Counted from the first letter of the stretch, positions 11,025 through 20,141 are shown. The stretch is DNA of 64,000 nucleotides from Bog-473 sp963764305 (GCA_963764305.1 CAVXSD010000003.1:62001-126000), one strand, 5' to 3'. Notes: generated by a model from the letters alone, not told the origin. Numbers and translations are program-made.

Positions 11025-11765
11025 TCAGGGAATGAGGACGACCCGGAAGAGCTCGGCGAAGCGGCCCTCACCGAACCCGGCCAGCACCGCATTGCCACGC
11101 GCCCAGTCGCGGACCCGCTGCCCCACACCGTCGGGATCGGGCATCTGGCTCTTGTGGCACATGAGCGCGGCCACCTTGCGGTCCACCGTGGCCGTGGTGT
11201 CGACCGCCACCCCGGCGTGGTCCCCACCGGGACCCATGATCCACAGCTCGGCGACGCTCCAGGGCTCGAGGCCCTCGACGTCGAGGAGCTCAGGATGCGC
11301 GAACGGGTTACGCGCGTCGGGATAGACGGCGTCCACCGCGGCCTCGCCGGTGGCCAGGTGGTCCGGGTGGCTGGCGTAGATGAATTCCAGGTTCCGCTCG
11401 GGCGATTGGGTCACGACCCGCTCGGGCCTGACCTGGCGGATGACGCGGCTGATGTCACGGCGCAGCTCGATGGTCGCCTCGACCCTGCCGTCGGGATGCC
11501 CGAGGAAGCGCACATCGCTGACGCCCACGACCGCCGCGGCGGCCCGCTGCTCGTCCTGGCGGAGCAGCGCCATGTCCGCCCGAGACATGGTGCGATCCGA
11601 GCCTCCGGCGTCGCCGTTGGTGACGATGCAGTACGTGACCTCGACCCCGGCCGTCGTGAAGGCGGCAACCGTCCCGGCCGACCCGAAGTCCACGTCGTCG
11701 GGATGCGCGGTGACGACCAGGACCCGCCGGACCCCGTCCTCTGGGGACCAGACCGGCGTCGCCAC
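11025..11765 (-). CDS. PIG-L/LmbE family deacetylase
   Basis: This is a zinc-dependent N-acetylglucosamine-type deacetylase of about 246 residues. The metal-binding motif AHPDDVDFG lies near the N-terminus, and a second metal ligand is in SHPDHLATGEAA. The family includes MshB and Mca (mycothiol biosynthesis and detoxification) as well as antibiotic deacetylases. Mca normally handles mycothiol conjugates, but this sequence is too generic to assign. I chose the GTG at 11765, 8 nt beyond the helicase stop; no ATG is available in frame before conserved sequence. Confidence 0.84.
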   Translation of the reverse strand: MATPVWSPEDGVRRVLVVTAHPDDVDFGSAGTVAAFTTAGVEVTYCIVTNGDAGGSDRTMSRADMALLRQDEQRAAAAVVGVSDVRFLGHPDGRVEATIELRRDISRVIRQVRPERVVTQSPERNLEFIYASHPDHLATGEAAVDAVYPDARNPFAHPELLDVEGLEPWSVAELWIMGPGGDHAGVAVDTTATVDRKVAALMCHKSQMPDPDGVGQRVRDWARGNAVLAGFGEGRFAELFRVVLIP

Positions 11766-11773
11766 GTCGTTGC

Positions 11774-13057
11774 TCAGAGCACGCTCTCTTCTGGACTGGG
11801 CATCCACGCCGCCAGATCGGCCAGGCGGGGATCGTTGGAGAACATCTCGACTATGGGGATGCGCAGGCCGAGCCGGCGCTGGATGACCTCCATCTCGACC
11901 AGCTGGTTCCACAGCGAGAGGCTCACGACCACCCCGGCCTTGCCGGCCCGGGCGGTGCGGCCCGAGCGGTGCAGGTAGGCCTTGTGGTCCTCGGGCGGGT
12001 CGTAGTGGATGACCCCGTCGACATCCTCGATGTGCAGGCCCCGGGCCGCCACGTCGGTGGCGACCAGGACGGCGAGCTTGCCGTTCGAGAAGTCAGCCAG
12101 CGCGTGCTCACGGTTGGCCTGGCGCAGGTCGCCGTGGATGGCCTGGGCCTTGATCCCCTCTTTGACCAGGTTCTCCACCAGACGGTCGGCACCGCGCTTG
12201 GTGCGGACGAAGAGCAGCGACTTCTCCTGGCTCCGGCAGATGGCCGCCGCCACCTTGACCTTGTCCATCTGGTGAACCTGGAGGAACCGGTGCTCCATGA
12301 GGGTGACGGTCTGGGTGGTCGAGGCCACCTCGTGGAAGACCGGATCGGTCAGGTATCGCGTGACCAGGCGGTCGACGGCGCCGTCGAGCGTGGCGGAGAA
12401 GAGCAGAGTCTGGTGGGACTGGTCGAGGCGGCGGAGCACCCACTCGACCTGGGGCATGAACCCCATGTCGGCCATGCGGTCGGCCTCGTCGAGCACCAGC
12501 GTCTCGAGCTCGTCAACGGCCAGCTCGCCCCGGTCACCGAGGTCGATGAGGCGTCCCGGTGTGGCGATGATCAGGTCGACCCCTTTCCGGAGCTTGGTGA
12601 CCTGGCGGTCGATGTCCGCACCGCCGTAGACGGCAACGGCATGCAACCCGAGCTTCTTGGCCAGCGGGGCCAGGACGTCGTGCACCTGCACGGCGAGCTC
12701 GCGTGTGGGGAGCAGGACGAGGGCGAGCGGTCGGGCAGGACGCGTGGGGGTACGGAGACCCTGCGCCTCCCTGGTCGCCTTGGCCCGTTGCAGGAGCGGG
12801 ACGCCGAACGCGAGCGTCTTGCCGGAGCCCGTCTTGGCCTTGCCGCACACGTCACGCCCGGCCAGTGCGTCGGCGACGGTGAGGGCCTGAATGGGAAACG
12901 CGCTGACGATGCCTTCATCGGCCAGCGCCTTGGTCAGCTCGGGTGAGACGCCGAGGGACTCGAAGGTCCGGGCTGTCTCATAGGTGTCGTCACCGGAGAC
13001 ATCGCTGTCCATGGTGGCGGCGCCGGCGTGCGCGCCGGCGAGGGCATCAACGGTCAT
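11774..13057 (-). CDS. DEAD-box ATP-dependent RNA helicase
   Basis: The protein has 427 residues with both RecA-like lobes. The Q motif is FPIQ (54-57), Walker A is AKTGSGKT (74-81), PTREL is at 117-121, DEAD at 190-193 and SAT at 221-223. The C-terminal lobe contains ATDVAARGLHIEDVD and HRSGRTARAG. It unwinds RNA in ribosome assembly or mRNA turnover. There is no extra C-terminal RNA-binding domain, so it resembles RhlE/DbpA-core proteins in size. The 5' leader is long (about 90 nt from the predicted promoter), as is common for cold-regulated helicases. Confidence 0.95.
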   Translation of the reverse strand: MTVDALAGAHAGAATMDSDVSGDDTYETARTFESLGVSPELTKALADEGIVSAFPIQALTVADALAGRDVCGKAKTGSGKTLAFGVPLLQRAKATREAQGLRTPTRPARPLALVLLPTRELAVQVHDVLAPLAKKLGLHAVAVYGGADIDRQVTKLRKGVDLIIATPGRLIDLGDRGELAVDELETLVLDEADRMADMGFMPQVEWVLRRLDQSHQTLLFSATLDGAVDRLVTRYLTDPVFHEVASTTQTVTLMEHRFLQVHQMDKVKVAAAICRSQEKSLLFVRTKRGADRLVENLVKEGIKAQAIHGDLRQANREHALADFSNGKLAVLVATDVAARGLHIEDVDGVIHYDPPEDHKAYLHRSGRTARAGKAGVVVSLSLWNQLVEMEVIQRRLGLRIPIVEMFSNDPRLADLAAWMPSPEESVL

Positions 13058-13153
13058 TGACCCGCTCTCTCTGTTGTGGGGCGGGGCTGTGCGCCTTCCA
13101 GAGGAGTGAGAGTCAGCCCCGACTCACCAGCCCCCTGCCGGTGGTCGCACACC

Positions 13154-13160
13154 TATTGTA
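13154..13160. promoter_or_regulatory. symmetric -10 element between the helicase gene and bcp
   Basis: TATTGTA reads as TATTGT on the plus strand and as consensus-like TACAAT on the minus strand. It lies between the divergent helicase and peroxiredoxin starts, giving predicted leaders of about 90 nt and 73 nt. No convincing -35 element is present at 17 bp on either strand. Confidence 0.4.
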
Positions 13161-13238
13161 CCAGCCCAGGACCGGTCAACGGCTGCACCCTGTGCCAAAG
13201 TGAGCGCGTCCTGCACCACGACGAAGGAGGAACCGACG

Positions 13239-13706
13239 ATGGCCAAAATCGAGGCGGGGGCAACCGCCCCTGCGTTCACCCTGCCTGACCAGGATGGCAA
13301 ACCGGTCAAGCTGTCTGACTTCAAGGGCCAGCAGGTGATCGTCTACTTCTACCCGGCCGACGACACGCCGGGTTGCACCAAAGAGGCGTGCCAGTTCAAC
13401 GACAACCTGAAGACCTTCGAGAAGGCCGGCGTCGCCGTGCTCGGGATCTCACCGGACAAAGCCGAGAAGCACGTGAAGTTCCGGACCAAGTACAAGCTGA
13501 AGTTCCCCCTGCTGACCGACGCCGACAAGAAGGTCATGGAGAAGTACGGGGCGTGGGGCGAGAAGACGATGTACGGCAAGAAGACGGTCGGGACCATCCG
13601 CTCCACTTTCCTGGTCGGGCCCAACGGCAAGATCCAGCGGGCCTGGTACCACGTCAGGGCGGACGGCCACGCCGCCAAGGTCCTCGAGGAGATCGCCGAG
13701 GGCTGA
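13239..13706 (+). CDS. bcp: thioredoxin-dependent peroxiredoxin (BCP/PrxQ type)
   Basis: This 155-residue cytosolic thiol peroxidase reduces hydrogen peroxide and organic peroxides using thioredoxin. The peroxidatic Cys46 and the resolving Cys51 sit in PGCTKEAC, the atypical 2-Cys arrangement of PrxQ. The sequence YFYPADDTPGCT is diagnostic. The start is set by AAGGAGG 8 nt before the ATG; an upstream in-frame start at 13200 lacks homology. It is divergent from the helicase and converges with the DNA glycosylase, leaving 163 bp in which I see no gene. Confidence 0.95.
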   Translation: MAKIEAGATAPAFTLPDQDGKPVKLSDFKGQQVIVYFYPADDTPGCTKEACQFNDNLKTFEKAGVAVLGISPDKAEKHVKFRTKYKLKFPLLTDADKKVMEKYGAWGEKTMYGKKTVGTIRSTFLVGPNGKIQRAWYHVRADGHAAKVLEEIAEG

Positions 13707-13869
13707 GGCCGGCGGGGTGAAAGGGTGGAACGAGTGCGCCGCACTCCGTCCCGATCTGGCCGAGGGGATCAGGGATCAGGGGGTCAGGCGCTGCTCTCCC
13801 GATGGGGGTCGGGTTCGGCACCCTGGATCGCCACGGGGCCTCCCTCCGCTGACGAGCTGAGGCGGCCGG

Positions 13870-14667
13870 TCAGTGCTGGTGAGCCGGGCACCAGTACGTG
13901 GTGCGACCGCCGACCACGTCCCGGCGTAGCTCCGTCCCGTCGCGCGGGCAGCGCCCTTCGTCGTGACGCTCCTCCATCAGGTCCCCGGTGTGTGAACCGC
14001 TTCGTCGCATCAGCTGGCGCAGCGTGGCCCGCAGCACGACGTGCAGGTGCCGGAGCTCTTCGTCGTTGAGCGCCGTCCTCCGGTCGGGTGCAAGATCAGC
14101 CCGCCACAGGATCTCGTCGGCCAGCAGGTTTCCCACGCCGGCGATCCGCTCCTGATCCATCAGGCGGGCCTTGAGCGGGGCCGCCGTCTTCGCTCGGCCC
14201 GGACCCACCGCGAGCGTGCCCCGCAGTTCGGTCAGTGACACGCTGAGCGCGTCGGGCCCGAGCCGATCCTCGTCCGGCGCGATCTCGACGGACCCGAAAC
14301 GGCGAGGGTCGTGCAGCAGGAGCTCGCCGCCGTCATCGAACGTGATCCCGGCCCGCACCCACTTCTCCTCGAAGACGCCAGGCCCGTAGCGGAGCCGGTC
14401 GAGGGCCTGTTGCCCGTCGACCACGAGGCCGCCCGTCATCCCGAAACGCACGCCCAGGGTCGGGCCACCTCCGGTGTCGAGCAGGAGGAGCTTGCCGCGC
14501 CGGCGGGCGGCGGTGAAAGCACGGCCGACCAGGGCCGCCCGGAGCCTCTGGGGCGTGGTGCCACCCCGGCCGTAGCGCGCGTCGACCATCGACACTCGGG
14601 CGATCTCGCGGTCCAGCGCCTGCTCGGCGAGGGCCCGGTACAGCTCGACTTCGAGGATCTCGGGCAC
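13870..14667 (-). CDS. Fpg/Nei family DNA glycosylase
   Basis: This 265-residue base-excision-repair enzyme has the catalytic N-terminal Pro-Glu directly after the GTG start (VPEILEVELYR). The helix-two-turn-helix region contains LMDQERIAGVGNLLADEILW with the conserved Asn. The C-terminal zinc finger is unusual: CPRD replaces the first CxxC and WCPAHQ the second, so two of the four Cys ligands are Asp and His or lost. The family removes oxidised purines or pyrimidines; whether this is Fpg (MutM) or Nei cannot be settled. It is divergent from the FrhB-like gene with 48 bp between. Confidence 0.9.
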   Translation of the reverse strand: MPEILEVELYRALAEQALDREIARVSMVDARYGRGGTTPQRLRAALVGRAFTAARRRGKLLLLDTGGGPTLGVRFGMTGGLVVDGQQALDRLRYGPGVFEEKWVRAGITFDDGGELLLHDPRRFGSVEIAPDEDRLGPDALSVSLTELRGTLAVGPGRAKTAAPLKARLMDQERIAGVGNLLADEILWRADLAPDRRTALNDEELRHLHVVLRATLRQLMRRSGSHTGDLMEERHDEGRCPRDGTELRRDVVGGRTTYWCPAHQH

Positions 14668-14715
14668 CGGCGCAAGGTATCCGACCGGTGGTGCCCAGCC
14701 GAATATGGTGGGCCG

Positions 14716-15849
14716 ATGCCTCCCGAGAAGCCGCAATGGGCCGAGCTGTTCACCGAGGTCGTGACCTCCGGGCTCTGCACGGGGTGTTCCGCCTGCGTGA
14801 TCGCCTGCCCCTACGACGTCCTCGGGTACAACGACCAGGATGGGGTCTACCGGCCCTTCCACGTGGACACCGACGGCGGCCCCGACAATTGCACCCACGG
14901 CCTGAAGGGCTGCACCCTGTGCACCCGGGCCTGCCCCCGCTTCCGCACCTGGGAGCCCGAGATCGAGACCTACCTGTTCGGGCGGCCCCGCACCGACGAC
15001 GAGGTCGCAGGTATCTCCCGCCGGACCGTGCTCGCCCGGGCCACCGACGCGGCGGTGCAGGGCACGGGGCAGGACGGGGGGCTCGTGTCCGCTCTCCTCA
15101 TCTGGGCCTTCGAGCACGAGGTGATCGACGCCGCGCTGGTGTCGGGTCTCGAGGGTGACGGTTCGACCTGGAAGGCGGTGCCCCAGGTGGCCTGGAACAA
15201 AGAGGATGTGCTGGCCACGGCCGGCTCCCGCTACACCTACTCGGCGAACCCGCTCGCCTATCCCGACGCGATCGCCGGCGGGGCCGAGCGCATCGCGCTG
15301 GTCGGCATGGGCTGCCAGGCGTCCGCGCCACCGGTCATGCAGGCACGCAAGGCCGGGAAGGTGGCGCGGCGCTTCACCCTCTCCATCGGACTGCTGTGCT
15401 CCAAGACGTTCGACGACGCCATCTTCGGCGAGCTCTTCGAGGCCAGGTACGGACTGGCCCGGGCCGACATCGTGAAGATGAACATCAAGGGCGTCTTCCA
15501 GGTGTGGATGAAGGACGGCAGCTACCACGAGGTCCCGCTGAAGGAGGCCCACGCCTGGACGAGGGAAGGCTGCACCAGCTGTCCCGACTTCGCGGCGGAG
15601 CACGCCGACATCTCCACCGGGGGCATCGGGGCCTTCGGCGACTGGACCCTCACGCTCCTGCGCACGGAGAAGGGCGAGGAGCTCTTCAACGACATGGAGG
15701 CGGCCGGTGTGATCGAGACCCGGCCCATTGAGGACGATCCCGGAGCGGTCACGCTCATGAACAAGCTGAGCCGGATCAGCCGCAAGCGCTGGCCCGCCAC
15801 GGCCGTGCCCATGCCCGGGCGCCTGCCGGCGTCCGCTCCCACTGGCTGA
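14716..15849 (+). CDS. coenzyme F420 hydrogenase/dehydrogenase beta-subunit family protein
   Basis: This 377-residue cytosolic Fe-S flavoprotein begins with two ferredoxin-type clusters, CTGCSACVIACPYD and CTLCTRACP (about residues 22-85). They are followed by the FrhB N- and C-terminal domains, with GTGQDGGLVSALLIWA and GCTSCPDFAAEHADISTGGIGA. FrhB-like proteins bind FAD and pass hydride between F420 and Fe-S centres. No hydrogenase, formate dehydrogenase or sulfite reductase partner is nearby, so the electron partner is unknown. The ATG at 14716 is the first start after the divergent promoter region. Confidence 0.87.
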   Translation: MPPEKPQWAELFTEVVTSGLCTGCSACVIACPYDVLGYNDQDGVYRPFHVDTDGGPDNCTHGLKGCTLCTRACPRFRTWEPEIETYLFGRPRTDDEVAGISRRTVLARATDAAVQGTGQDGGLVSALLIWAFEHEVIDAALVSGLEGDGSTWKAVPQVAWNKEDVLATAGSRYTYSANPLAYPDAIAGGAERIALVGMGCQASAPPVMQARKAGKVARRFTLSIGLLCSKTFDDAIFGELFEARYGLARADIVKMNIKGVFQVWMKDGSYHEVPLKEAHAWTREGCTSCPDFAAEHADISTGGIGAFGDWTLTLLRTEKGEELFNDMEAAGVIETRPIEDDPGAVTLMNKLSRISRKRWPATAVPMPGRLPASAPTG

Positions 15850-15858
15850 GGTGCGCCG

Positions 15859-16245
15859 ATGAGCGGTCCCGGGGCCGACGCCTTCGCGGCTCTCCTCGGC
15901 ATCGGCGTGGAGCGGCAGGGACCCGGCCACACGGTGGCCGTGCTCGCCACGGACGAGCGCCACGCCAACCCGCACGGCACCGTGCACGGCGCGGTCTTCT
16001 ACGCAGTGGCGGGCGCGGCGGTCGCCGCCGCGGCCAACGATGTCGAGAACTCCGGCATCATCTCGTCGGTCCTCGTCGAATACCTCCAGCCCGCCGCGCT
16101 CGGCGACGAGCTCTACGCCGAGGTGGCGCGCGAGGTGTCGACCGGCCGGGAGGACATCTTCACCGGGTCTGTCCGCCGCGGCGAGCAGGGCGACCTGCTG
16201 GCCTGGGTCCGGGCGCGCGGCACCCGCCGGGCCCGCACGGGCTGA
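15859..16245 (+). CDS. PaaI-type hotdog-fold thioesterase
   Basis: This 128-residue hotdog protein has the motif NPHGTVHGAVFYAVAG (about residues 38-53), the acyl-CoA thioesterase signature of the PaaI/YdiI group. It probably hydrolyses aromatic or medium-chain acyl-CoAs and acts as a tetramer. It follows the FrhB-like gene by 9 bp on the same strand, so the two are likely co-transcribed. Confidence 0.85.
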   Translation: MSGPGADAFAALLGIGVERQGPGHTVAVLATDERHANPHGTVHGAVFYAVAGAAVAAAANDVENSGIISSVLVEYLQPAALGDELYAEVAREVSTGREDIFTGSVRRGEQGDLLAWVRARGTRRARTG

Positions 16246-16361
16246 ATCGGGCGCGGGCTCGGATCTCGTGCGCTCCTGGTGTCTCCGGCCGCCTCCTCAT
16301 GGCCGAATCTGTGGGAACCGTGTCATTGACGCCAGGCGTGCCGGCCCGCAGAGTGGGACCC

Positions 16362-17355
16362 GTGGAGCAGCGCCACGTCGTGATCGTCGCCTTCGAGGGA
16401 CTCCAACCCCTCGATGCCGTGGGCCCGCACGAGGTCTTCGCCGGCGCGGGGCGGGCGGCCGCCTCCCTCGGCCGAGCCGGTGGCTACCGCGTCACCCTCG
16501 CCTCCACCGGCGGCGGCACCGTACGGACGGAGAGCGGTCTCGTGCTGGGCACGTCCCCGCTGCCGGCAAACTCGGAGCGGATCGACACCTTGGTGCTGCC
16601 CGGCGGCAACGGCACCGGGGAGGCAGACGCGCGACGAGGCCTTGCTCAGCTGGATCCGCCAGGCGGCACCACGGTGCCGACGGGTGGCGACGGTGTGCTC
16701 CGGCGCGTTCGTCGGTGCCGCGGCCGGGCTCCTGCAGGGCCGCAGGGTGACCACGCACTGGGCGAGGGCCCGGCAGCTCGCCGAGGCGTATCCCGACCTC
16801 ATCGTCGACCCCGACCCGATCTACGTCCGTGACGGGAAGTACTGGTCGAGCGCCGGGGTCACCGCGGGCATCGACCTCGCACTGGCGCTGGTGCAGGAGG
16901 ATCTCGGCGTCGACGTGGCCCAGACCGTCGCCCGCTGGCTGGTGATGTTCCTGCACCGCCCCGGGGGACAGACGCAGTTCGCGTCACCGGTGTGGGTCCC
17001 CCGCGCCGAACGGTCGACCGTCCGGGCGGTCCAGACCCTCGTGGAGACCGCGCCCGGCGGAGACCACCGACTGCCGGCTCTCGCCGCGGCGGCGGCCATG
17101 AGCATCCGGCACTTCACCCGCGTCTTCACGGCGGAGGTGGGCGAGACGCCGAGCCGCTTCGTCGAGCGGACGCGCCTGGAGGCCGCGCGCCGCGAGCTCG
17201 AGGAGACGAGCGACACGCTCGACGTCGTGGCGGCCCGCTGTGGGCTCGGCAGTGCCGAAACCCTGCGGCGCGTCTTCCAACGGCATCTCGGGGTCGCCCC
17301 CGACGCCTACCGGCGGCGCTTCCGCTCCACCCCGAACGAAAGGACGTCCGCATGA
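16362..17355 (+). CDS. GlxA-type transcriptional regulator (DJ-1 domain plus AraC HTH), frameshifted
   Basis: The N-terminal DJ-1/PfpI-like sensor domain (HVVIVAFEGLQPLDAVGPHEVF) is in the frame of the GTG at 16362. From about 16625 the coding continues in the next frame with DEALLSWIRQAAP, ATVCSGAFVGAAAGLL and WSSAGVTAGIDLALALV. It ends in a full AraC helix-turn-helix domain (MSIRHFTRVFTAEVGETPSRFVE). Adding one GC in the GCGCG run at about 16631-16635 restores a protein of about 331 residues, the family length. TTGACG-N17-CAGAGT lies 7 nt before the GTG, consistent with a leaderless start. It overlaps the DJ-1 gene by 4 bp. Confidence 0.82.
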
Positions 17356-18002
17356 CGGACCGCGTGCAGGTCGCCGTCCCTCTGTTCCCGAGCTACACCG
17401 CGCTGGACGCGGTCGGCCCCTACGAGGTGTTGCAGCGCATCCCGACCTTCGACATCGTCTTCATCGGCCACGACCGCGGCGAGGTGCGCAGCGAGAACGG
17501 GATGCTCGGCCTGAGTGCCGACGCCACCTTCGAGGAGGTGCCGGCACCCGACGTGATCGTCTTCCCCGGGGGGGTCGGGACGCGGCCCCTCGAGCGCGAC
17601 GAACGGGTCCTCGAGTGGATCCGCGCTGCGCATGCCGGGAGCCGGTTCACCACATCGGTGTGCACCGGCTCGCTCGTGCTCGGGGCGGCGGGGCTGCTCC
17701 GGGGCCTCACCGCCACCACACACTGGTCCTGCTACCGCGAGCTGGCCGCCCACGGCGCCGAGCCGACACCCGAACGCGTCGTCGAGCACCTCGACGAGCG
17801 CATCCTCACTGCCGCCGGGGTGTCCAGCGGCATCGACATGGCGCTCCGCCTGATCGAGCTGCTGGCCGACCGCACCGCTGCCCAGGCCGCACAGCTCATG
17901 ATCGAGTACGACCCGCAACCGCCGTTCGACTGCGGGTCGGTGGCGAAAGCCGACGATGTCGTGATGACCCGCGTCATCGAATACGCGGCGCTGCGCCAAT
18001 GA
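17352..18002 (+). CDS. DJ-1/PfpI family protein, isonitrile-hydratase-like
   Basis: This 216-residue single-domain DJ-1/PfpI protein has the nucleophile elbow TSVCTGSLVLGAAGLL (Cys) and the GLTATTHWSCY segment typical of isonitrile hydratases (InhA) and their relatives. Its ATG overlaps the stop of the GlxA-like regulator (ATGA). The regulator's sensor domain and this enzyme are homologous, suggesting that the regulator senses the enzyme's substrate. Isonitrile hydration is a family-based guess. Confidence 0.8.
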   Translation: MTDRVQVAVPLFPSYTALDAVGPYEVLQRIPTFDIVFIGHDRGEVRSENGMLGLSADATFEEVPAPDVIVFPGGVGTRPLERDERVLEWIRAAHAGSRFTTSVCTGSLVLGAAGLLRGLTATTHWSCYRELAAHGAEPTPERVVEHLDERILTAAGVSSGIDMALRLIELLADRTAAQAAQLMIEYDPQPPFDCGSVAKADDVVMTRVIEYAALRQ

Positions 18003-18008
18003 AGCGTT

Positions 18009-18554
18009 TCAGGACGTCGGCGACGGATCACGTCCGGTGTAGGCGAGCAGCTTGTCCTGGGCGGGCGCGTCCGGGGCGACGGGGATCTCGGGCTTGAAGA
18101 CGCCCTGGCGCTGATCGTCGGTGAATCGGCCGTAGATGATCGAGTACGCCGCATCAGGGAGGCCGTCGGGCATCGTCGCGTCCTGCCCGGTGCTCCTGGC
18201 GAGATCCCATCCGTGCAGGAGCTGATCGCTGAAGGCGATGCCGAGCGCGGGTCCGGTCTTGTCGATCACCCCCGGCTCGCCGAACGTCTTCAGTGTCTCG
18301 GCGCGGGCCCGGGCGAAGTCAGCGCGAGGCTCGTCGCTGACGAGGTCCGGGGGGGTCCCTGCGGGGGGAGACACGTCCTCGCCACGCGCCGCCCCCACGA
18401 AGTACTGCTGCGTCTGGAGCATGTGGTTCATCAGGGTCCGGACATCCCACCCGTCGCACGACGACGGGACATCCAGCTTCGAAGTCGCTCCCGCCACCTT
18501 GGTCGAGGTCCAATCGCTGGCCCGTCCGTACAGATCAAGCAGGTCGAGGTCCAT
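18009..18554 (-). CDS. TIGR03086/maleylpyruvate-isomerase-like metal-binding protein
   Basis: This is a DinB-like four-helix protein of 181 residues with the N-terminal pattern SSCDGWDVRTLMNHMLQTQ, which supplies the first metal His, and later SDQLLHGWDLARSTGQ with further His/Asp ligands. This is the actinobacterial TIGR03086 group, related to mycothiol-dependent maleylpyruvate isomerases. The substrate is unknown. The ATG at 18554 has AGGAGG 2-8 nt upstream. It converges with the DJ-1 gene with 6 bp between. Confidence 0.82.
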   Translation of the reverse strand: MDLDLLDLYGRASDWTSTKVAGATSKLDVPSSCDGWDVRTLMNHMLQTQQYFVGAARGEDVSPPAGTPPDLVSDEPRADFARARAETLKTFGEPGVIDKTGPALGIAFSDQLLHGWDLARSTGQDATMPDGLPDAAYSIIYGRFTDDQRQGVFKPEIPVAPDAPAQDKLLAYTGRDPSPTS

Positions 18555-18625
18555 CGCCTCCTCCTCTCGGCGTCCACTCCTCTCTACCCGGATCGGGGTC
18601 GTTGCATGCGATCCCTGATCGGTGA

Positions 18626-20080
18626 TCACGCCGGGGCCACCGGGGACGCCGCGGCGCTTTCGCCGGCGAAGCGTCCGAACAACGTGCTGTCCCCGATCGA
18701 GAGCCCGCTCGCATAGCCGAACGAGCACACTCCGGCCGTCGTGCGACCGGCCGCGAAGAGCCCACCGATCGCCGCCCCGGTGAGGTCGCGCACCTCACCG
18801 GTGACCGTCGTCTCCAGGCCGCCCAGGGTGAACGGCGCGTAGGGCGCCGGCCCGATGCGGAGGTCGACGGCGCCGATGGGCGGCACCAGGGGGCGCACCC
18901 AGGCCCGGCCCTTGTGGAAGAGCGGGTCCTCGCCCGCCGCCGCGTGCCGGTTGTAGAGGTCCACGGTGGACTGGAGCGAGCCGCCCGGCAGCCCCATCTC
19001 GGTCTCGAGTTGTGCCGCCGTCTCGCAGACCCACGTGGCGGCCAGTCCCATCCAGTTCACCTCGTAGGACGCCTCGTCGACAATGAGATAGACCTCCCCG
19101 TCCTGCTCGTAGAGCGCTGACTGGCCCACCCGGCCCATGTAGGTGTCCTCGTTGATGAAGCGCTGCCCCTGGCCGTTGACGAGAATGCCGTGGATCAGCG
19201 TGCGGGGCGGGGTGATGGGGAGCGAAACTTCGCCGGCGTACATGTTGCGCACCGCCGCGCCGAGGGCCTGCGCCATGCGGATGCCGCGCCCGTCGTCGCC
19301 CTCGGTGCCCACCTTGAACGTGCCCCGCACCAAGGGCGGAGAGTGCTGGCGCAGCATGTCGTCGTTGAAGATGAAGCCCCCGGCGGTGAGCACAACGCCG
19401 CGGCGGGCCCGCAGTGTCACCGTCTCGCCGAAGCGCTGCGCCTGCACGCCGACGACCCGGCCGTCGTCGCACACCAGGCGGTCGACCCGGGTGTCGGTCG
19501 AGACCGCGACGCCCGCCCGGGTGGCGGCGGCCGCCAGGTGCTGCATGAGGAGCCAGCCCGTGGCCCGCGTCGTCTTGGCCAGGTGGCCGCGTGGGGCCGG
19601 CCGGGCGATGTCGTTGAACGGGTAGGCGTCCTCGCCACCGGAGTAGACGAGGCCCTCGGTGCCGATGGGCGCCATGGAGGTGTCGGCGCAGAACGCCGGG
19701 TCGAACGGGACGCCCCGGTCGACCAGCCAGTCGAAGTGACCCAGGCTCTCCTCGCAGTAGCGGGCGATCTTGGCTTCGTCGGGATCGGGGCCGCAGGCCG
19801 CCATCATGTAGCGGTACATGTCCTCGAGGGAGTCCTCGAACCCGCAGGCCGTCTGGATCGGCGTGCCCCCGCCGAGGTAGACGATGCCCTCGGCCAGCGC
19901 GGCGGCTCCCCCGGGGCCACCGGTCCGTTCGGCCACCAACACCTGGGCCCCCGCCGCGGCCGCGCTGAAGGCTGCGGACGACCCGGCCGCGCCGAAGCCG
20001 ACGACGATCACGTCGGCCGTGTCGTCCCAGCGCGTGACCTCCGCCGCGTCGCACGGTGTCACGTCGTTCGGCTCGCGCAC
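18626..20080 (-). CDS. FAD-dependent oxidoreductase, fumarate reductase/ketosteroid dehydrogenase type
   Basis: This 484-residue flavoprotein has the dinucleotide motif GFGAAG at residues 28-33 and a downstream ERTGGPGGAAALAEG segment. The C-terminal FAD motif GGLFAAGRTTAGVCSFGYASG is followed by SIGDSTLFGRFAG. It belongs to the FAD_binding_2 group, which includes fumarate reductase flavoproteins and 3-ketosteroid delta-1/delta-4 dehydrogenases. The steroid-like C-terminus YASGLSIGDS favours the latter group, but this is inference. The start is a GTG with GGGAGG 6 nt upstream. Confidence 0.87.
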   Translation of the reverse strand: MREPNDVTPCDAAEVTRWDDTADVIVVGFGAAGSSAAFSAAAAGAQVLVAERTGGPGGAAALAEGIVYLGGGTPIQTACGFEDSLEDMYRYMMAACGPDPDEAKIARYCEESLGHFDWLVDRGVPFDPAFCADTSMAPIGTEGLVYSGGEDAYPFNDIARPAPRGHLAKTTRATGWLLMQHLAAAATRAGVAVSTDTRVDRLVCDDGRVVGVQAQRFGETVTLRARRGVVLTAGGFIFNDDMLRQHSPPLVRGTFKVGTEGDDGRGIRMAQALGAAVRNMYAGEVSLPITPPRTLIHGILVNGQGQRFINEDTYMGRVGQSALYEQDGEVYLIVDEASYEVNWMGLAATWVCETAAQLETEMGLPGGSLQSTVDLYNRHAAAGEDPLFHKGRAWVRPLVPPIGAVDLRIGPAPYAPFTLGGLETTVTGEVRDLTGAAIGGLFAAGRTTAGVCSFGYASGLSIGDSTLFGRFAGESAAASPVAPA

Positions 20081-20141
20081 TCCATCCTCCCTGCGGTGTC
20101 GCCGAGACGGTAGCCGCTGCCGCCGGCCCGTCCCGGACCCC

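Noticed and set aside
13870..15987. 705-codon minus-strand ORF ending in Fpg
   Set aside because: Only the last 265 codons are the glycosylase; the rest is antisense of the FrhB-like gene, and the real start is the GTG at 14667.
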